Counted from the stretch's first letter, positions 17,906-27,108 are shown. The stretch: DNA of 64,000 bases from Luteolibacter ambystomatis (GCF_018137965.1 NZ_CP073100.1:2615754-2679753), one strand, 5' to 3'. Notes: generated from the letters alone by a model not told the origin. Made by a program: numbers and translations.

Positions 17906-19420
17906 TTACGACTTCCCGCCATCGCAGCGGCGCAACGGCAGGCCCTTTTCCGCCGGCCCTGCGATCAGCTCGCCTTCTCCGGTGAATCGGGAGCCATGGC
18001 AGGGACAGTCCCAGGTCGCCTCGGCTTCATTCCAGCGGACGATGCATCCGAGATGTGGGCATACGGCTTCCAAAATGTGAATCTTGCCATCCTTGTCCCG
18101 ATAGACCGCCGATCTTTCTCCATCGATCTCCATCAAAGCCCCACAACCGCTGGAAAGCGCGTGGGGATCGGTGGGAAGCTTCCCGATCCGATCCGTGATC
18201 ATGCACACCGGAAAGTCGACATTCTCCCGCACATAGTCAGGAAGCGACAGGAAGCTCTTGCGATCCGGAGAGAACAGTTCGGCCCAGCGGTTCTCCTTGC
18301 CGGTGATCGCATCGCACGCCATCAGGCCGCCGAGGGTTCCGTAGGTCAGGCCGTTGCCGGAAAAGCCGGTGGCGATGAACTGTCCCGCACCATCGAATCC
18401 AATGTAGGGCAGGCCATCGATCGTTTCGATCACCTGCCCGGACCAGCGGTCGGTAATACGGCACTTCGGAGCGAATTGGGCCATCTTCCTTTCCAAAGCA
18501 GCGAAAGCGTCCCCGGCATGCTCCTTCTGGCCGGTCTTGTGGTCCTCCCCCCCGAGGATGATGTAGGCCCCTTTATCACGCCGGTCCACGCGGCAGTAGA
18601 GGAATGGGGATGCGGTATCGGACCAGATCATTTCCTCAAGGGAGGTTTCATCGACCTCCGCACCGATGGCGTAGGTCGAGTAGCCGGCCAGCTTGGTTTG
18701 GAACAACGCGGATGGCAGGGTGGACACACCGCCCTGCAAGGGAACATGGGTGGCGATCACGACATGCCGGAAATCAATCCGATGCCCGCATGCGGAGGCC
18801 TGGCGTTCCTGGAGATCCATCACTTCCGATTCCTCATGAATCATCACCCCCGCCTGGCTGGCGGCGGCCGCCAGCGCATGCAGATATCGCAAGGGGTGGA
18901 ATTTGTACTGGTCAGCGAAGATCAGCCCGCTGCGGCCGTCGGGCGGCACGTTCCGCGACCAATCGATTCGGAACCCCATCCGGGCAGCCATCACGAATTC
19001 CTTGTGCAGCAGGGCGTTTTCCTTGCTTTCGTCACTGCCTGCCGCAACCGCCAGATATCCCGGAACCTTGACGAGGGCACAGTCGATCTTCAATTCATCC
19101 ACCTTCCTCCGGATGTACTTCATCGCCGCCAATCCCCCCTGCCAGGCCAGCTTTGTTTTCTCCTCGCCGAAGAGTGTCATCAATTCCGACAAGCGGGTGT
19201 CGGTCATGTAGGTGAGGTGCGCGGTGGTATGGGAGGTCTCTCCCGAGCCAATTTGGCCGCGCTCAAGCAGTGCGACACGGAGGCCTTCCGACCGGAGCTC
19301 CAAGGCCGCGGTAAGACCCGTGATTCCTCCGCCGATCACCAGCACATCCACCATGAGATCACCCCACACCGGAGGAAACGAGCAAGCCTTTGACGTTTTG
19401 GACCAGTACGGAGTGTTCAT
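17906..19420 (-). CDS. FAD-dependent oxidoreductase with C-terminal Rieske domain
   Basis: 504 residues. The N-terminus MNTPYWSKT...DVLVIGGGITG is typical of DadA-like FAD enzymes carrying a Rieske tail. The dinucleotide motif is GGGITG (30-35) with Glu in ALLERGQ. The C-terminal about 90 residues hold the Rieske cluster ligands CPHLGC (454-459) and CPCHGS (472-477). The protein probably oxidises an amine or amino acid and passes electrons through the 2Fe-2S cluster; substrate unknown. I kept the first Met because the family pattern begins there, although GGGGTGATC precedes Met23 and offers an alternative start. The cupin gene is 12 bp upstream on the same strand. Confidence 0.92.
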   Translation of the reverse strand: MNTPYWSKTSKACSFPPVWGDLMVDVLVIGGGITGLTAALELRSEGLRVALLERGQIGSGETSHTTAHLTYMTDTRLSELMTLFGEEKTKLAWQGGLAAMKYIRRKVDELKIDCALVKVPGYLAVAAGSDESKENALLHKEFVMAARMGFRIDWSRNVPPDGRSGLIFADQYKFHPLRYLHALAAAASQAGVMIHEESEVMDLQERQASACGHRIDFRHVVIATHVPLQGGVSTLPSALFQTKLAGYSTYAIGAEVDETSLEEMIWSDTASPFLYCRVDRRDKGAYIILGGEDHKTGQKEHAGDAFAALERKMAQFAPKCRITDRWSGQVIETIDGLPYIGFDGAGQFIATGFSGNGLTYGTLGGLMACDAITGKENRWAELFSPDRKSFLSLPDYVRENVDFPVCMITDRIGKLPTDPHALSSGCGALMEIDGERSAVYRDKDGKIHILEAVCPHLGCIVRWNEAEATWDCPCHGSRFTGEGELIAGPAEKGLPLRRCDGGKS

Positions 19421-19432
19421 GGTGGGATGCGG

Positions 19433-19756
19433 TTATTCCGGGTAGGCCGGAGGTGAATAGGACGTGAAGATGAACGCCTCCGCGTGGCCGCGGTTGACCA
19501 GCCGATGGGGCGTTCCCGCTGGAATAATGAGAGAAGAGCCTGAAGGGATGGTGCACTCCTCGTCGTCGACCTCCGAATGCAGGTCGCCGGTCAACACCAA
19601 GATCAACTGGTCGCTTTCCGGATGAATCTGCGGAGTCTCCGCGGATGATTCACCCGGGCTCAAACGCATGACGCCGGTTTGAACGCGGGCCGTCGTTTGG
19701 AGGATCTTGAAATCCCCATGCGTTCCATAGATGTGGCTCACGTTCATCACCGGCAT
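19433..19756 (-). CDS. Cupin-domain protein
   Basis: 107 residues, start at MPVMNVSHIYG (an alternative Met is 3 codons in), with TTGGAG 10-15 nt upstream. A single beta-barrel cupin: motif 1 around PQIHPESDQLILVLTGDLHS and motif 2 PAGTPHRLVN. Metal ligands His, Glu/Asp and His are plausible. Function cannot be assigned; such small cupins may bind small molecules or act as isomerases. It lies between the esterase and Rieske-FAD genes on the same strand, with gaps of 4 and 12 bp, so these three are likely one operon. Confidence 0.85.
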   Translation of the reverse strand: MPVMNVSHIYGTHGDFKILQTTARVQTGVMRLSPGESSAETPQIHPESDQLILVLTGDLHSEVDDEECTIPSGSSLIIPAGTPHRLVNRGHAEAFIFTSYSPPAYPE

Positions 19757-19760
19757 TGGT

Positions 19761-20876
19761 TTATTTCTCCAAGGTGGAAGCGGTCGCCGGACGACCGGCA
19801 AAAGCATCCTTGAGATCGGAGGCAACGACCCCGACGGCATCCTTCGCCTTGTCGACCACGCCACCCATGCCGAAGAACTCGTGCGTCACGCCTTCATAGT
19901 TGCGGTAGTTGACCGTCACACCATCGGCCTGAAGCTTCTTCGCGAGCATCTCGCCATCACTGCGCAGCGGGTCGATCTGGGCGGTGATGATGGTGGTGGA
20001 AGGCAGGCCCTTGAGGGTCTTCGCCTTCAGCAGCGCGATCTTCGGATCGGTGCTGTCGGTGGTGGGGTTGGCGAGTTCCTGGTCGAAGAACCATTTCATC
20101 ATCAGCGCGTTCAACGGCTTCGCCATGGCATTCTCGCGATAAGATGGGGTGTCCATCGAAACATTGGCCACGGGATAGATGAGCGCCTGGTGGACGGGCA
20201 TCTGCATGCCCTTGGCTTGTGCCATGATGCTCACGGCGGCAGCCATGTTGCCCCCGGCGCTCTCGCCGACGAGTGCGACGCGTTTGGCATCGCCCTTGAA
20301 GCGTCCCGCGTTCTCGAGTGTCCACTGATACGCGCCGAAGCAGTCCTCATGCGCGGACGGGAACTTGTGTTCCGGGGCCTTACGGTAGTCGGTAGAGATG
20401 ACCAGAGCCTGCGCCGCGTTGGCGAGGGCACGTGGCGTGGCGTCATAAGTGTCCAGATCAGCGAGAACCCAGCCGCCGCCATGGATGTAAAGAATCACGG
20501 GAAACGGACCGTCGCTGGCAGGGCGGTAGATGCGGCCCTTCACGTCCCCGCTGCTGAGCTTGATCGTGATGTTGTCCACGGTATCGACCTTCTCCTGGGA
20601 CTTGTCCTGCTTCTTCATCAGTTTCTCCACGGCGTCGGCGGGAGAAGGCTGCTTGCGGGCGTCTCCGGCGGAGAGTTCGTTGACCGGCTTTCCGTTGAGA
20701 GCGGCAAGCTCGTCGAGCACCAGTTGCATCTGGGCATCGGGCTTTGCCATCGGCGCGGCGGGCAGTTCCTTTTCGTCCGCCAGCAACGGCGAAACACCGG
20801 CTAGAACCACAGCAGTGGCTCCGAGGCGGACGAAACAAGTGAGCGAAGGTTTAAGATAAGATGATTTCGTTCTCAT
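19761..20876 (-). CDS. Exported alpha/beta hydrolase, hormone-sensitive-lipase family esterase
   Basis: 371 residues with a signal peptide (hydrophobic ATAVVLAGVSPLLA, about 20-33). Oxyanion-hole motif HGGGW (132-136), nucleophile Ser206 in GESAGG, catalytic Asp302 in DPLRSDGE and His332 in GVTHEFFGM: a complete HSL (bacterial family IV) set. A charged helical insertion (about 40-100) precedes the catalytic domain. It probably hydrolyses short-chain esters in the periplasm. First gene of the esterase-cupin-Rieske operon. Confidence 0.9.
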   Translation of the reverse strand: MRTKSSYLKPSLTCFVRLGATAVVLAGVSPLLADEKELPAAPMAKPDAQMQLVLDELAALNGKPVNELSAGDARKQPSPADAVEKLMKKQDKSQEKVDTVDNITIKLSSGDVKGRIYRPASDGPFPVILYIHGGGWVLADLDTYDATPRALANAAQALVISTDYRKAPEHKFPSAHEDCFGAYQWTLENAGRFKGDAKRVALVGESAGGNMAAAVSIMAQAKGMQMPVHQALIYPVANVSMDTPSYRENAMAKPLNALMMKWFFDQELANPTTDSTDPKIALLKAKTLKGLPSTTIITAQIDPLRSDGEMLAKKLQADGVTVNYRNYEGVTHEFFGMGGVVDKAKDAVGVVASDLKDAFAGRPATASTLEK

Positions 20877-21012
20877 GGCTCCGGCCTCTTCGCAAAGACC
20901 ATGCCATGACAGATTTCCCGGTATTCAGGCGCTCCAGCGCTGGTGACCTGCACACCCGAGATGTCTTCTGCATGGCACGATCCGCAATCTGCGCGATAAA
21001 GACTTCATCCGA

Positions 21013-21252
21013 TCATTTGTGGGCATGGGCTTTTCCACCCTTGTGGCCGCCCTTGCGTTCGGAGGAATGGTCTTCCTTCTTGCCCCTGCCGGAGCCGGAC
21101 TTCTTGCCGCCGCCGGTGGTTTTGTTCACCGTGGCCCAAGCGCGGCTCTCGGCTTCTTTTTCGGAAACACCCTGCTTCTCATAGCCTTTTTCGATATGCT
21201 CGGCCTGGCGCTTCTGCTTGTCCGTATAGCTGGATTTATCTCCTCGTGGCAT
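21013..21252 (-). CDS. Small basic MPRGDK-type stress protein, copy 1
   Basis: 79 residues beginning MPRGDKSSYTDKQKRQAEHI, then YEKQGVSEKEAESRAWATVN and a low-complexity Lys/Gly/His tail. This small family is widespread and often annotated as plasmid stabilisation protein, without experimental basis known to me. Two helices and a disordered basic tail suggest nucleic-acid contact (inference). The paralog at 56917-57156 shares the same core. An upstream extension to 21288 was trimmed because the family begins at MPRGDK. Confidence 0.8.
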   Translation of the reverse strand: MPRGDKSSYTDKQKRQAEHIEKGYEKQGVSEKEAESRAWATVNKTTGGGKKSGSGRGKKEDHSSERKGGHKGGKAHAHK

Positions 21253-21339
21253 GGCTTTGGTTCCTTTCGGGTTTGAGGTTGAGGTCAATGGGCTGCACGC
21301 CCATGAAGTACTTTCGCAATCACCGTGCCATGGCGGTCT

Positions 21340-21954
21340 TCAGTCTCCGGTGTGATCATCGTCCTCTTCGACCTTCTTGCTCTGGGCCGATCCTTCCTGC
21401 CTCAGAAAGATCGTCAGGATCACCATCGCCAGAATGGCGAGGAACTCGCTCTGCCAATTCTGGAAGGATTGGAACCAGAACTCGGGGTTCCGGAGAAATT
21501 CCGCCAGTTTGAGAGGCGCCCGCCCATGACGCGTCATCTCCTCATTGAATTCCGCCAGCCCACCCAACGCATGGATGGTGAAAGCCCCTGCAAAAAGCCC
21601 GAAGAAGGCGAGCGAGAGCGAGTTCCGATAAAGCCATCCTGCGGACGATCTGCGATGGGGCTTCGACTCTTCCTCATCGGGATCCAGGGATTCCGCGGAG
21701 CCCTTTTGAAAAAGGAACGCGGTAAAGATCACATACGCCCCCATCTGTAGGAATTCGCTTTCCCAGTTCTCTCCGGTTGCCTGCCAGAAATGGCCGCTCG
21801 CCAGATAGTCGGCAAAATCGCCCTGCCGATCTCCATGCAAGTCAGCGTTTTGTTTGGAAGCGAGATAACCACTCACCGCTTGTCCCGCCCAGAAAAGCAG
21901 GAACAAGCCGCCCATCACGATCGAAAGCCCGTTGTTCCGGAGAAATCGCTTCAT
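21340..21954 (-). CDS. DUF6766-like four-helix membrane protein
   Basis: 204 residues from MKRFLRNNGLSIV. Two internal repeats each contain a membrane helix, a FWQATGENWESEFLQMG or FWFQSFQNWQSEFLAIL segment and a second helix ending FLFQKGSAES or FLRQEGSAQS. This duplicated EFLQMGAYVIFTAFLFQKGS pattern is typical of the DUF6766 family. Function unknown; the C-terminus is acidic. It is divergent from the acidic protein at 22055 with 100 bp between. Confidence 0.8.
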   Translation of the reverse strand: MKRFLRNNGLSIVMGGLFLLFWAGQAVSGYLASKQNADLHGDRQGDFADYLASGHFWQATGENWESEFLQMGAYVIFTAFLFQKGSAESLDPDEEESKPHRRSSAGWLYRNSLSLAFFGLFAGAFTIHALGGLAEFNEEMTRHGRAPLKLAEFLRNPEFWFQSFQNWQSEFLAILAMVILTIFLRQEGSAQSKKVEEDDDHTGD

Positions 21955-22054
21955 GGGTCCGCTTTTGCACGCCGGGTGCCTTTCTTCACACCAACGACGG
22001 GCAGCGGATGGTATGCGAGCTGCGAATCGTATCCTGAACCCGAAAGACAAAACC

Positions 22055-22348
22055 ATGAGTCCAATCGATCCAGCCAAAGAAGTTCCGGAGAAGCAGCCGA
22101 CGGGAATGGCTCCCCCTTATGTGGATGAAGATCCCAATGAAGCCTTGGTCGAGGAAGGTCTCGATGTGGCCGAAGATGAGGCAAGGGAAGCCGCCGCCGA
22201 TGATTTTGAAGCCAACGCACGCCTCTCGGACGAGGAGGATCTGGCCGGCGAGGAAGACTTCGAGGATGAAAAGCCTTCTTCTCTTCCTCCCGAAGTCGCC
22301 GCCTTGCACGAAGAAGGAGATCCCGAGGAAGAAGCCTCCGCAGATTGA
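22055..22348 (+). CDS. Small acidic hypothetical protein
   Basis: 97 residues from MSPIDPAKEVPEK, with about a third Glu or Asp and no hydrophobic core. It is predicted to be largely disordered (EEDLAGEEDFEDEKPSS). No family recognised. It lies 99 bp upstream of ligD on the same strand and may share its promoter. The reading frame is supported by plausible codon use, but an acidic repetitive ORF can arise by chance. Confidence 0.6.
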   Translation: MSPIDPAKEVPEKQPTGMAPPYVDEDPNEALVEEGLDVAEDEAREAAADDFEANARLSDEEDLAGEEDFEDEKPSSLPPEVAALHEEGDPEEEASAD

Positions 22349-22447
22349 AGAGCTCCATGCGAAGTGCCCTTTCCGAGCGCTTCTTGCAATCATCGATCAC
22401 GTGCCTCGGAGCCTGGATATTGTATAGTCCCTCGGAAAATAACCGCC

Positions 22448-24793
22448 ATGGCTACCACTTCGTCATCGAAAGCCAAAAGCAAGGGCAAGGAAGGAAAGGT
22501 CCGCGGAGGGCTCGCGCGTTACCGCAAGAAGCGAGATTTCACTGCCACGCCCGAGCCGTCGTCGCCACGTGCGAAGGAGAAGGGCTGGTCGTTCGTGGTG
22601 CAGGAGCATCATGCGCGGTCCCATCACTACGACTTCCGCCTGGAGATGGATGGCGTGCTGGTGAGCTGGGCGGTGCCCAAGGGACCACCCGAAGATCCCG
22701 CCGCGAAACGGCTGGCCGTGCATGTGGAGGATCACCCTCTTGATTACGGTGGCTTCGAGGGTGAAATCCCGAAGGGTCACTATGGTGCGGGCAAGGTGGC
22801 GATCTGGGACCGCGGCACATGGGAACCGGTGGAGAAGAATTGGAAGAAGGCATTCAAGGGCGGGAAGCTGAAGTTCATCCTCCACGGGGAGAAGATGAAC
22901 GGCGGCTATCTGCTAGCTCGGATGAGGGAGGAGCCAAACTGGCTGCTACGGAAGCTGGACGACACGGCCAAGGCACGCGGCGGCACCACCACGGAGACCG
23001 CCGCGTTCGTCGCTCCGCAGCTTGCCCGGGTCGTGCCATCGGTGCCGGAAGGCCGCGATTGGGTGCATGAGATCAAGCTCGACGGCTACCGGTTGATCGC
23101 GGTGCAGAAAGGCGGCAGGCTGCGGCTGTTCACGCGCAACGAGTTGGATTGGACCGATCGTTTCCAAGGACTCGTGAAGCTCCTCGGCAAGCTCACCAAG
23201 AAGGACTTCGTGATGGATGGCGAGGCGGTGGTGTTTGATGCGAAGGGACGTTCCAGTTTCGGCGCTTTGCAGGAGGCTCTGCAGAACCCGCACAGCGAGG
23301 ACATCGACTACGTGGCGTTCGATCTGATGCACCTCGACGGGAAGAACCTGCGTGCAATGCCACTGGTGGAGCGGATGGAAATGCTCGATACGCTGGTCGA
23401 TACGGAAACCGGCCGGGTGAGACGCTCCAAGGTATGGCCTGCGGAGCAAGGGAAGGATCTCTTCAAACAGGCCTGCAAAAGCGGGCTAGAGGGTATCATC
23501 AGCAAGCTGGCCGCCTCGCCCTACATGGAAAAGAGCCGCAACGCGTGGGTGAAATCGAAGTGCCGTGCCCGTCAGGAATTCGTGGTCTGCGGCTACACAC
23601 CGCCGCGCAATTCATGCCCGGCATTCGGAGCGCTGGTGCTGGGATCGTTGGAAAACGGCAAGCTGGTGCCGCGTGGCAAGGTGGGCACCGGCTACAGCGA
23701 GGCGACTCGGCGAAGCCTGCTCAAGACGCTGCAACCGCTGAAACGGAAACAGCCGCTGTTCGAAGATGCGTCCAAGGACATCACCTGGGTGGAACCGAAA
23801 CTGGTGGCGGAAATCGAGTTCGCGGAGATCACCCGCGATGGTTCGATCCGTCAGGGCAGCTTCATCGGCCTGCGCGAGGATAAAGCGGCGAAAGACGTCC
23901 ACCTTGATTCCCTGCAAACCGCCAAGGCGGACGCCAAGCAAGTGAAAGTCTTTGGAACCGTGGTCACCCACCCCGACCGGCTGGTGTATCCCGCCGATGG
24001 CATCACCAAGCTGGAGGTGGCGGAATATTACGAGAGCGTGGGAGAGTGGATGATGCCCTATGTGGCAAATCGCCCGCTGGCCATCCTCCGCGCGCCGTCC
24101 GGCATCACCGGCGAGCAATTCTTCCAGAAGTCCTTCGCCAACCACGTCCCGCCGCATGTGACAACCGGCACGCTGAAGGACGATACCGAGGTGCTGCACA
24201 TCAAGGACGTGAAAGGCCTGGTGTCGCTGGCCCAGTTCGGAATGATCGAAGTGCATCCGTGGGGCGCTCTCCTGCGGACGCCGGACAAGCCGGACGTTCT
24301 TGTTTGGGACCTCGATCCGGATCCCTCGGTGCCCTGGAGCGAGGTGCGGGGCGCGGCGTTCTTACTCCGGGACTTTCTCGGCGAGAGGGATCTGGTGACG
24401 CAGGTGAAGACCTCCGGCGGCAAAGGCCTGCACGTGATGCTGTATCTGAAACGCACGCATGAATGGGAGGCCCTCAAGCCATTCGCCAAGGCGGTGGCGG
24501 CAGCCGTCGCCGGATTGAACACGAAGCGCTTCACCATCGAGGCCTCCAAGGCCAAACGGCACGGAAAGATCTACATCGATTGGCTGCGCAATGGGCGCGG
24601 GGCGACCTGTGTCGCGCCGTGGGGATTGCGCGCGCGGCCAGGCGGGCCGATTTCACGACCATTGGATTGGGAGGAGCTGGAGGACGCCACGGCGGCGGGG
24701 TTCACCCTGCGCGAGCCATTGGTGATGCCAAAGGATTGGAAGCGGATTCAACCGCAGGTGATTTCCAAAGCCCTGCTGAAGGAGTTCGTTTGA
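22448..24793 (+). CDS. ligD: DNA ligase D, multidomain NHEJ enzyme
   Basis: 781 residues from MATTSSSKAKSKG. Domain order: 3'-phosphoesterase (about 45-190; HHYDFRLEMDGVLVSWAVPKGP), ATP-dependent ligase (about 195-480; nucleotidyl Lys210 in HEIKLDGYRL, then GEAVVFD, KSGLEGIISK), and archaeo-eukaryotic primase-type polymerase (about 495-781; VTHPDRLVYP, DLDPDPSVPW, TSGGKGLHVM). It seals double-strand breaks with Ku. No ku gene is in this window. A Lys-rich N-terminal tail precedes the phosphoesterase domain. The 3' end overlaps the convergent mscL gene by 46 bp. Confidence 0.95.
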   Translation: MATTSSSKAKSKGKEGKVRGGLARYRKKRDFTATPEPSSPRAKEKGWSFVVQEHHARSHHYDFRLEMDGVLVSWAVPKGPPEDPAAKRLAVHVEDHPLDYGGFEGEIPKGHYGAGKVAIWDRGTWEPVEKNWKKAFKGGKLKFILHGEKMNGGYLLARMREEPNWLLRKLDDTAKARGGTTTETAAFVAPQLARVVPSVPEGRDWVHEIKLDGYRLIAVQKGGRLRLFTRNELDWTDRFQGLVKLLGKLTKKDFVMDGEAVVFDAKGRSSFGALQEALQNPHSEDIDYVAFDLMHLDGKNLRAMPLVERMEMLDTLVDTETGRVRRSKVWPAEQGKDLFKQACKSGLEGIISKLAASPYMEKSRNAWVKSKCRARQEFVVCGYTPPRNSCPAFGALVLGSLENGKLVPRGKVGTGYSEATRRSLLKTLQPLKRKQPLFEDASKDITWVEPKLVAEIEFAEITRDGSIRQGSFIGLREDKAAKDVHLDSLQTAKADAKQVKVFGTVVTHPDRLVYPADGITKLEVAEYYESVGEWMMPYVANRPLAILRAPSGITGEQFFQKSFANHVPPHVTTGTLKDDTEVLHIKDVKGLVSLAQFGMIEVHPWGALLRTPDKPDVLVWDLDPDPSVPWSEVRGAAFLLRDFLGERDLVTQVKTSGGKGLHVMLYLKRTHEWEALKPFAKAVAAAVAGLNTKRFTIEASKAKRHGKIYIDWLRNGRGATCVAPWGLRARPGGPISRPLDWEELEDATAAGFTLREPLVMPKDWKRIQPQVISKALLKEFV

Positions 24794-25173
24794 TCCCGGC
24801 GACGGCGGTGAGGAGGTTGGGAGGTGCCCTCGGTCTCATGGCGGCGCGGGCTTCCGATGGCTTTCTTCGCAATCAGGAAGACGGCGAAGGCGAGGATCAT
24901 GAATGACAGCAGGTCTGTGAGGAACTGGCCATACGCCAGCACCGGTGCACCCGCCTCCCGCGCCTTCTGAAGCGACGGAAACCAGCGCCCGTCGAGCGGC
25001 ACGTATTTGTCGGTGAAGTTCACACGTCCGCTGAGAATGCCCAACGGTGGCATGAAGACATTGTCCACCAGTGATTTCACCACCGTACCAAAGGCTCCGC
25101 CGATAATCACACCCACGGCCATGTCGATCAAATTGCCTTTGAAGGCGAACTCCTTGAATTCCTTGAACAGCAT
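24748..25173 (-). CDS. mscL: Large-conductance mechanosensitive channel
   Basis: 141 residues. The N-terminal FKEFAFKGNLIDMAVGVIIG motif with TM1, a periplasmic loop (about 45-78) and TM2 (SFMILAFAVFLIAKKA) are diagnostic. A pentamer in the inner membrane releases solutes on hypo-osmotic shock. The C-terminal tail (RRHETEGTSQPPHRRRRDQT) is basic and unlike the usual acidic bundle. It overlaps the ligD 3' end. The glycogen synthase gene ends 13 bp upstream on the same strand. Confidence 0.95.
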   Translation of the reverse strand: MLFKEFKEFAFKGNLIDMAVGVIIGGAFGTVVKSLVDNVFMPPLGILSGRVNFTDKYVPLDGRWFPSLQKAREAGAPVLAYGQFLTDLLSFMILAFAVFLIAKKAIGSPRRHETEGTSQPPHRRRRDQTNSFSRALEITCG

Positions 25174-25185
25174 CGGCCTGTCCGC

Positions 25186-26724
25186 TCAGGCGCGGAGTTG
25201 GAGCAGTTTCGAATAGATGCCCATGTAGCCGGCCACCATGCTCTCCGGAGAAAACGCGCGCGCGGACTCCGCCATGATACGGGTGATCTGGCGCTGGCGG
25301 TCAGCGGCGGGCTGGATCTGGAAGCGGATGGCCTGATCGATCGCCCAGCGCAGGCCATTGGCATCATGCGTCTCGAACACGAAGCCATTCCCGGAGGAAG
25401 TGGCGGCATCGAAATGGGTCACGGTATCGCGCAGGCCGCCGGTGCCGTGGACGATCGGCAGGCTGCCATAACGCAGCGCCACCATCTGCGAGAGGCCGCA
25501 GGGCTCGTAGGCGGAGGGCATCATCGTGAAGTCCGAGGCGGCATAACCGAGACGCGACACCGGCTCGCTGAAGTGATGCACGGCGATGCGCTGCTGGAGG
25601 CCGTGGAACTCCGCGATGCGGCGGAAATGCGGCTGGAAGGGACCATCCGCGACGAAGACGACCTGGAGGCCGAGGCCCCAGTAATCGCTCACCACTCGGT
25701 AGAGGATCTCCGCGAGCAACTGGCAGCCCTTCTGCATCGGATCGAGGCGCGAGGGCCAGAACAGCATGGGCGCGTCCGCATCCTCCTCCAGGCCGAGCAT
25801 CTTCTGGAGCGCCAGCTTGTTCGCGCGCTTGCCTTGGACGTGGGTCTTCTCGTCGTAGCGTTCGGCGAGATACTTGTCCTCGGACGGGCGTACGCGCGCG
25901 GGGATGGAGTTGAGGATGCCGGCGGCACGTCCCGCCTGGATCTTGCCGCGCACGGCATCCGCCACCGGACGGACGGCACCGTGGCCACCGGCGGAGAGTT
26001 CATGCAGGAAGCTCGGGCTGACCGTATTCATGTGGTCGGCGGCGAGAATGCCGGAGCCGAGCAGGCTCACCGCGCCGTGATCGCGCATGGACTCGTAGCT
26101 GGATGGATACTGCTCGAAGTAAAGGTGCTGCCAGAAGCGCGGGACATCCACGCCCTTTTCCTCGATGTACGACATGGTGGTGCGCTCATCGTGGAGATTG
26201 TGGACGGTGAAAAGACTCGGGATGCCTGCGGCCCGCGCCGCCGCCGGAACGAGACCAGTCATCCAATCGTGACAATGCACGATGTCCGGGCGCAGGCGCG
26301 GCAAGATGTAATGGATCACATCTCGCTGGAAGGCCATGGCCGCGCGCAGGTTCGCCTCCGGGCTGCCATCGTATACGGAACGGCGATAGAAGAATTCACG
26401 GTCTTGGCAGAGATGAAGCTGGCGCGAAGGGATGCCCGCATCCGAGTGGAACATGCCGCGGAAATTCGGCATCGCCACGTGCACGTCGAGCCCCTCCTGG
26501 CTGAGCGTGTCGAGCAGGAGCGCGCTGACATCGGCGAGTCCGCCGGCCTTCGCACAAGGAGCGCGGTTGCCACGGCGACTGAGGAAGGCGCTTTCGCCCA
26601 GTTCCGGAGTGACGAGGAGGATGCGTGGACGTCGCAGCTTGCGGCGCACGGGTCGCGCCGGAGCGGCTGAGGGTTCAGGAGAGGAAGCGGTTTTGCCGGG
26701 CAGAGTGTGTTCGATGGGTGCCAT
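25186..26724 (-). CDS. glgA: Glycogen/starch synthase, GT5-type
   Basis: 512 residues. The ADP-glucose-binding motif KAGGLADV (59-66) lies after a disordered N-terminal extension (1-30, Pro/Ala/Arg-rich). Other family segments: DIVHCHDWMTGLVP, TVHNLHDERT, WPSRLDPMQKG, MMPSAYEPCGLSQMVALRYG and GTGGLRDTV. It transfers glucose from ADP-glucose (or UDP-glucose) to an alpha-1,4-glucan. The loop after KAGGLAD and the IPARVRPSEDKYL segment match bacterial GlgA. No glgB, glgC or glgP is adjacent, so it is probably an isolated accessory paralog. It may be cotranscribed with mscL. Confidence 0.88.
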   Translation of the reverse strand: MAPIEHTLPGKTASSPEPSAAPARPVRRKLRRPRILLVTPELGESAFLSRRGNRAPCAKAGGLADVSALLLDTLSQEGLDVHVAMPNFRGMFHSDAGIPSRQLHLCQDREFFYRRSVYDGSPEANLRAAMAFQRDVIHYILPRLRPDIVHCHDWMTGLVPAAARAAGIPSLFTVHNLHDERTTMSYIEEKGVDVPRFWQHLYFEQYPSSYESMRDHGAVSLLGSGILAADHMNTVSPSFLHELSAGGHGAVRPVADAVRGKIQAGRAAGILNSIPARVRPSEDKYLAERYDEKTHVQGKRANKLALQKMLGLEEDADAPMLFWPSRLDPMQKGCQLLAEILYRVVSDYWGLGLQVVFVADGPFQPHFRRIAEFHGLQQRIAVHHFSEPVSRLGYAASDFTMMPSAYEPCGLSQMVALRYGSLPIVHGTGGLRDTVTHFDAATSSGNGFVFETHDANGLRWAIDQAIRFQIQPAADRQRQITRIMAESARAFSPESMVAGYMGIYSKLLQLRA

Positions 26725-26951
26725 GGGGTATTCGGCAGGAGGACGATGCAGTCCTCCACCGAGAGCTTTTCCATCAGCTAGCGGCGTGCCGCATGGCAGA
26801 TGCGTGGAACTACTAGATGCTACGGGCTTCGAAAAGCGGGCCGATTTTTGACCCTCTGCAATACGCAGAGGATCGTTGCAGTTTGCCGTCTGTGTTTTCT
26901 CTCGTGGATCACCCGTTTGGCTCTACGTGATAAGCGGTTCTCCTAATTCTC

Positions 26952-27108
26952 TCAGGAATCGGCAGGCGTGCCGCCGCCCGCTTTCGGCACAGCCGCCACG
27001 GTAAAGCAGAAGCTGACACCCGTCGGGAAAGGAGCGTCCTCAACCCACATACGGTGATCCGAACGATCAATGATCTGGGCCCCGAACTCCAAACCACCGG
27101 TGCAGCCC
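26952..27108 (-). pseudogene. Remnant of a histidine kinase ATPase-domain C-terminus
   Basis: The minus strand encodes LEFGAQIIDRSDHRMWVED followed by APFPTGVSFCFTVAAVP and a stop. This matches the end of PAS-type histidine kinases (SxxIIxxHxGRMWVEDAPxGGASFCFTLP), with the preceding G2 box degraded (GCTGGLEFG). No upstream kinase domains are present in frame. It lies directly downstream of the large kinase at 27206 and is probably a leftover of another kinase gene. Confidence 0.6.

Noticed and set aside
17996..19393. 465-codon open frame on the plus strand
   Set aside because: Antisense to the Rieske-FAD oxidoreductase, whose cofactor motifs are unambiguous.
19731..20804. 357-codon open frame on the plus strand
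   Set aside because: Antisense to the exported esterase with complete catalytic triad.
25198..26670. 490-codon open frame on the plus strand
   Set aside because: Antisense shadow of glycogen synthase; composition is Arg/His/Glu-rich and no domain is recognised.
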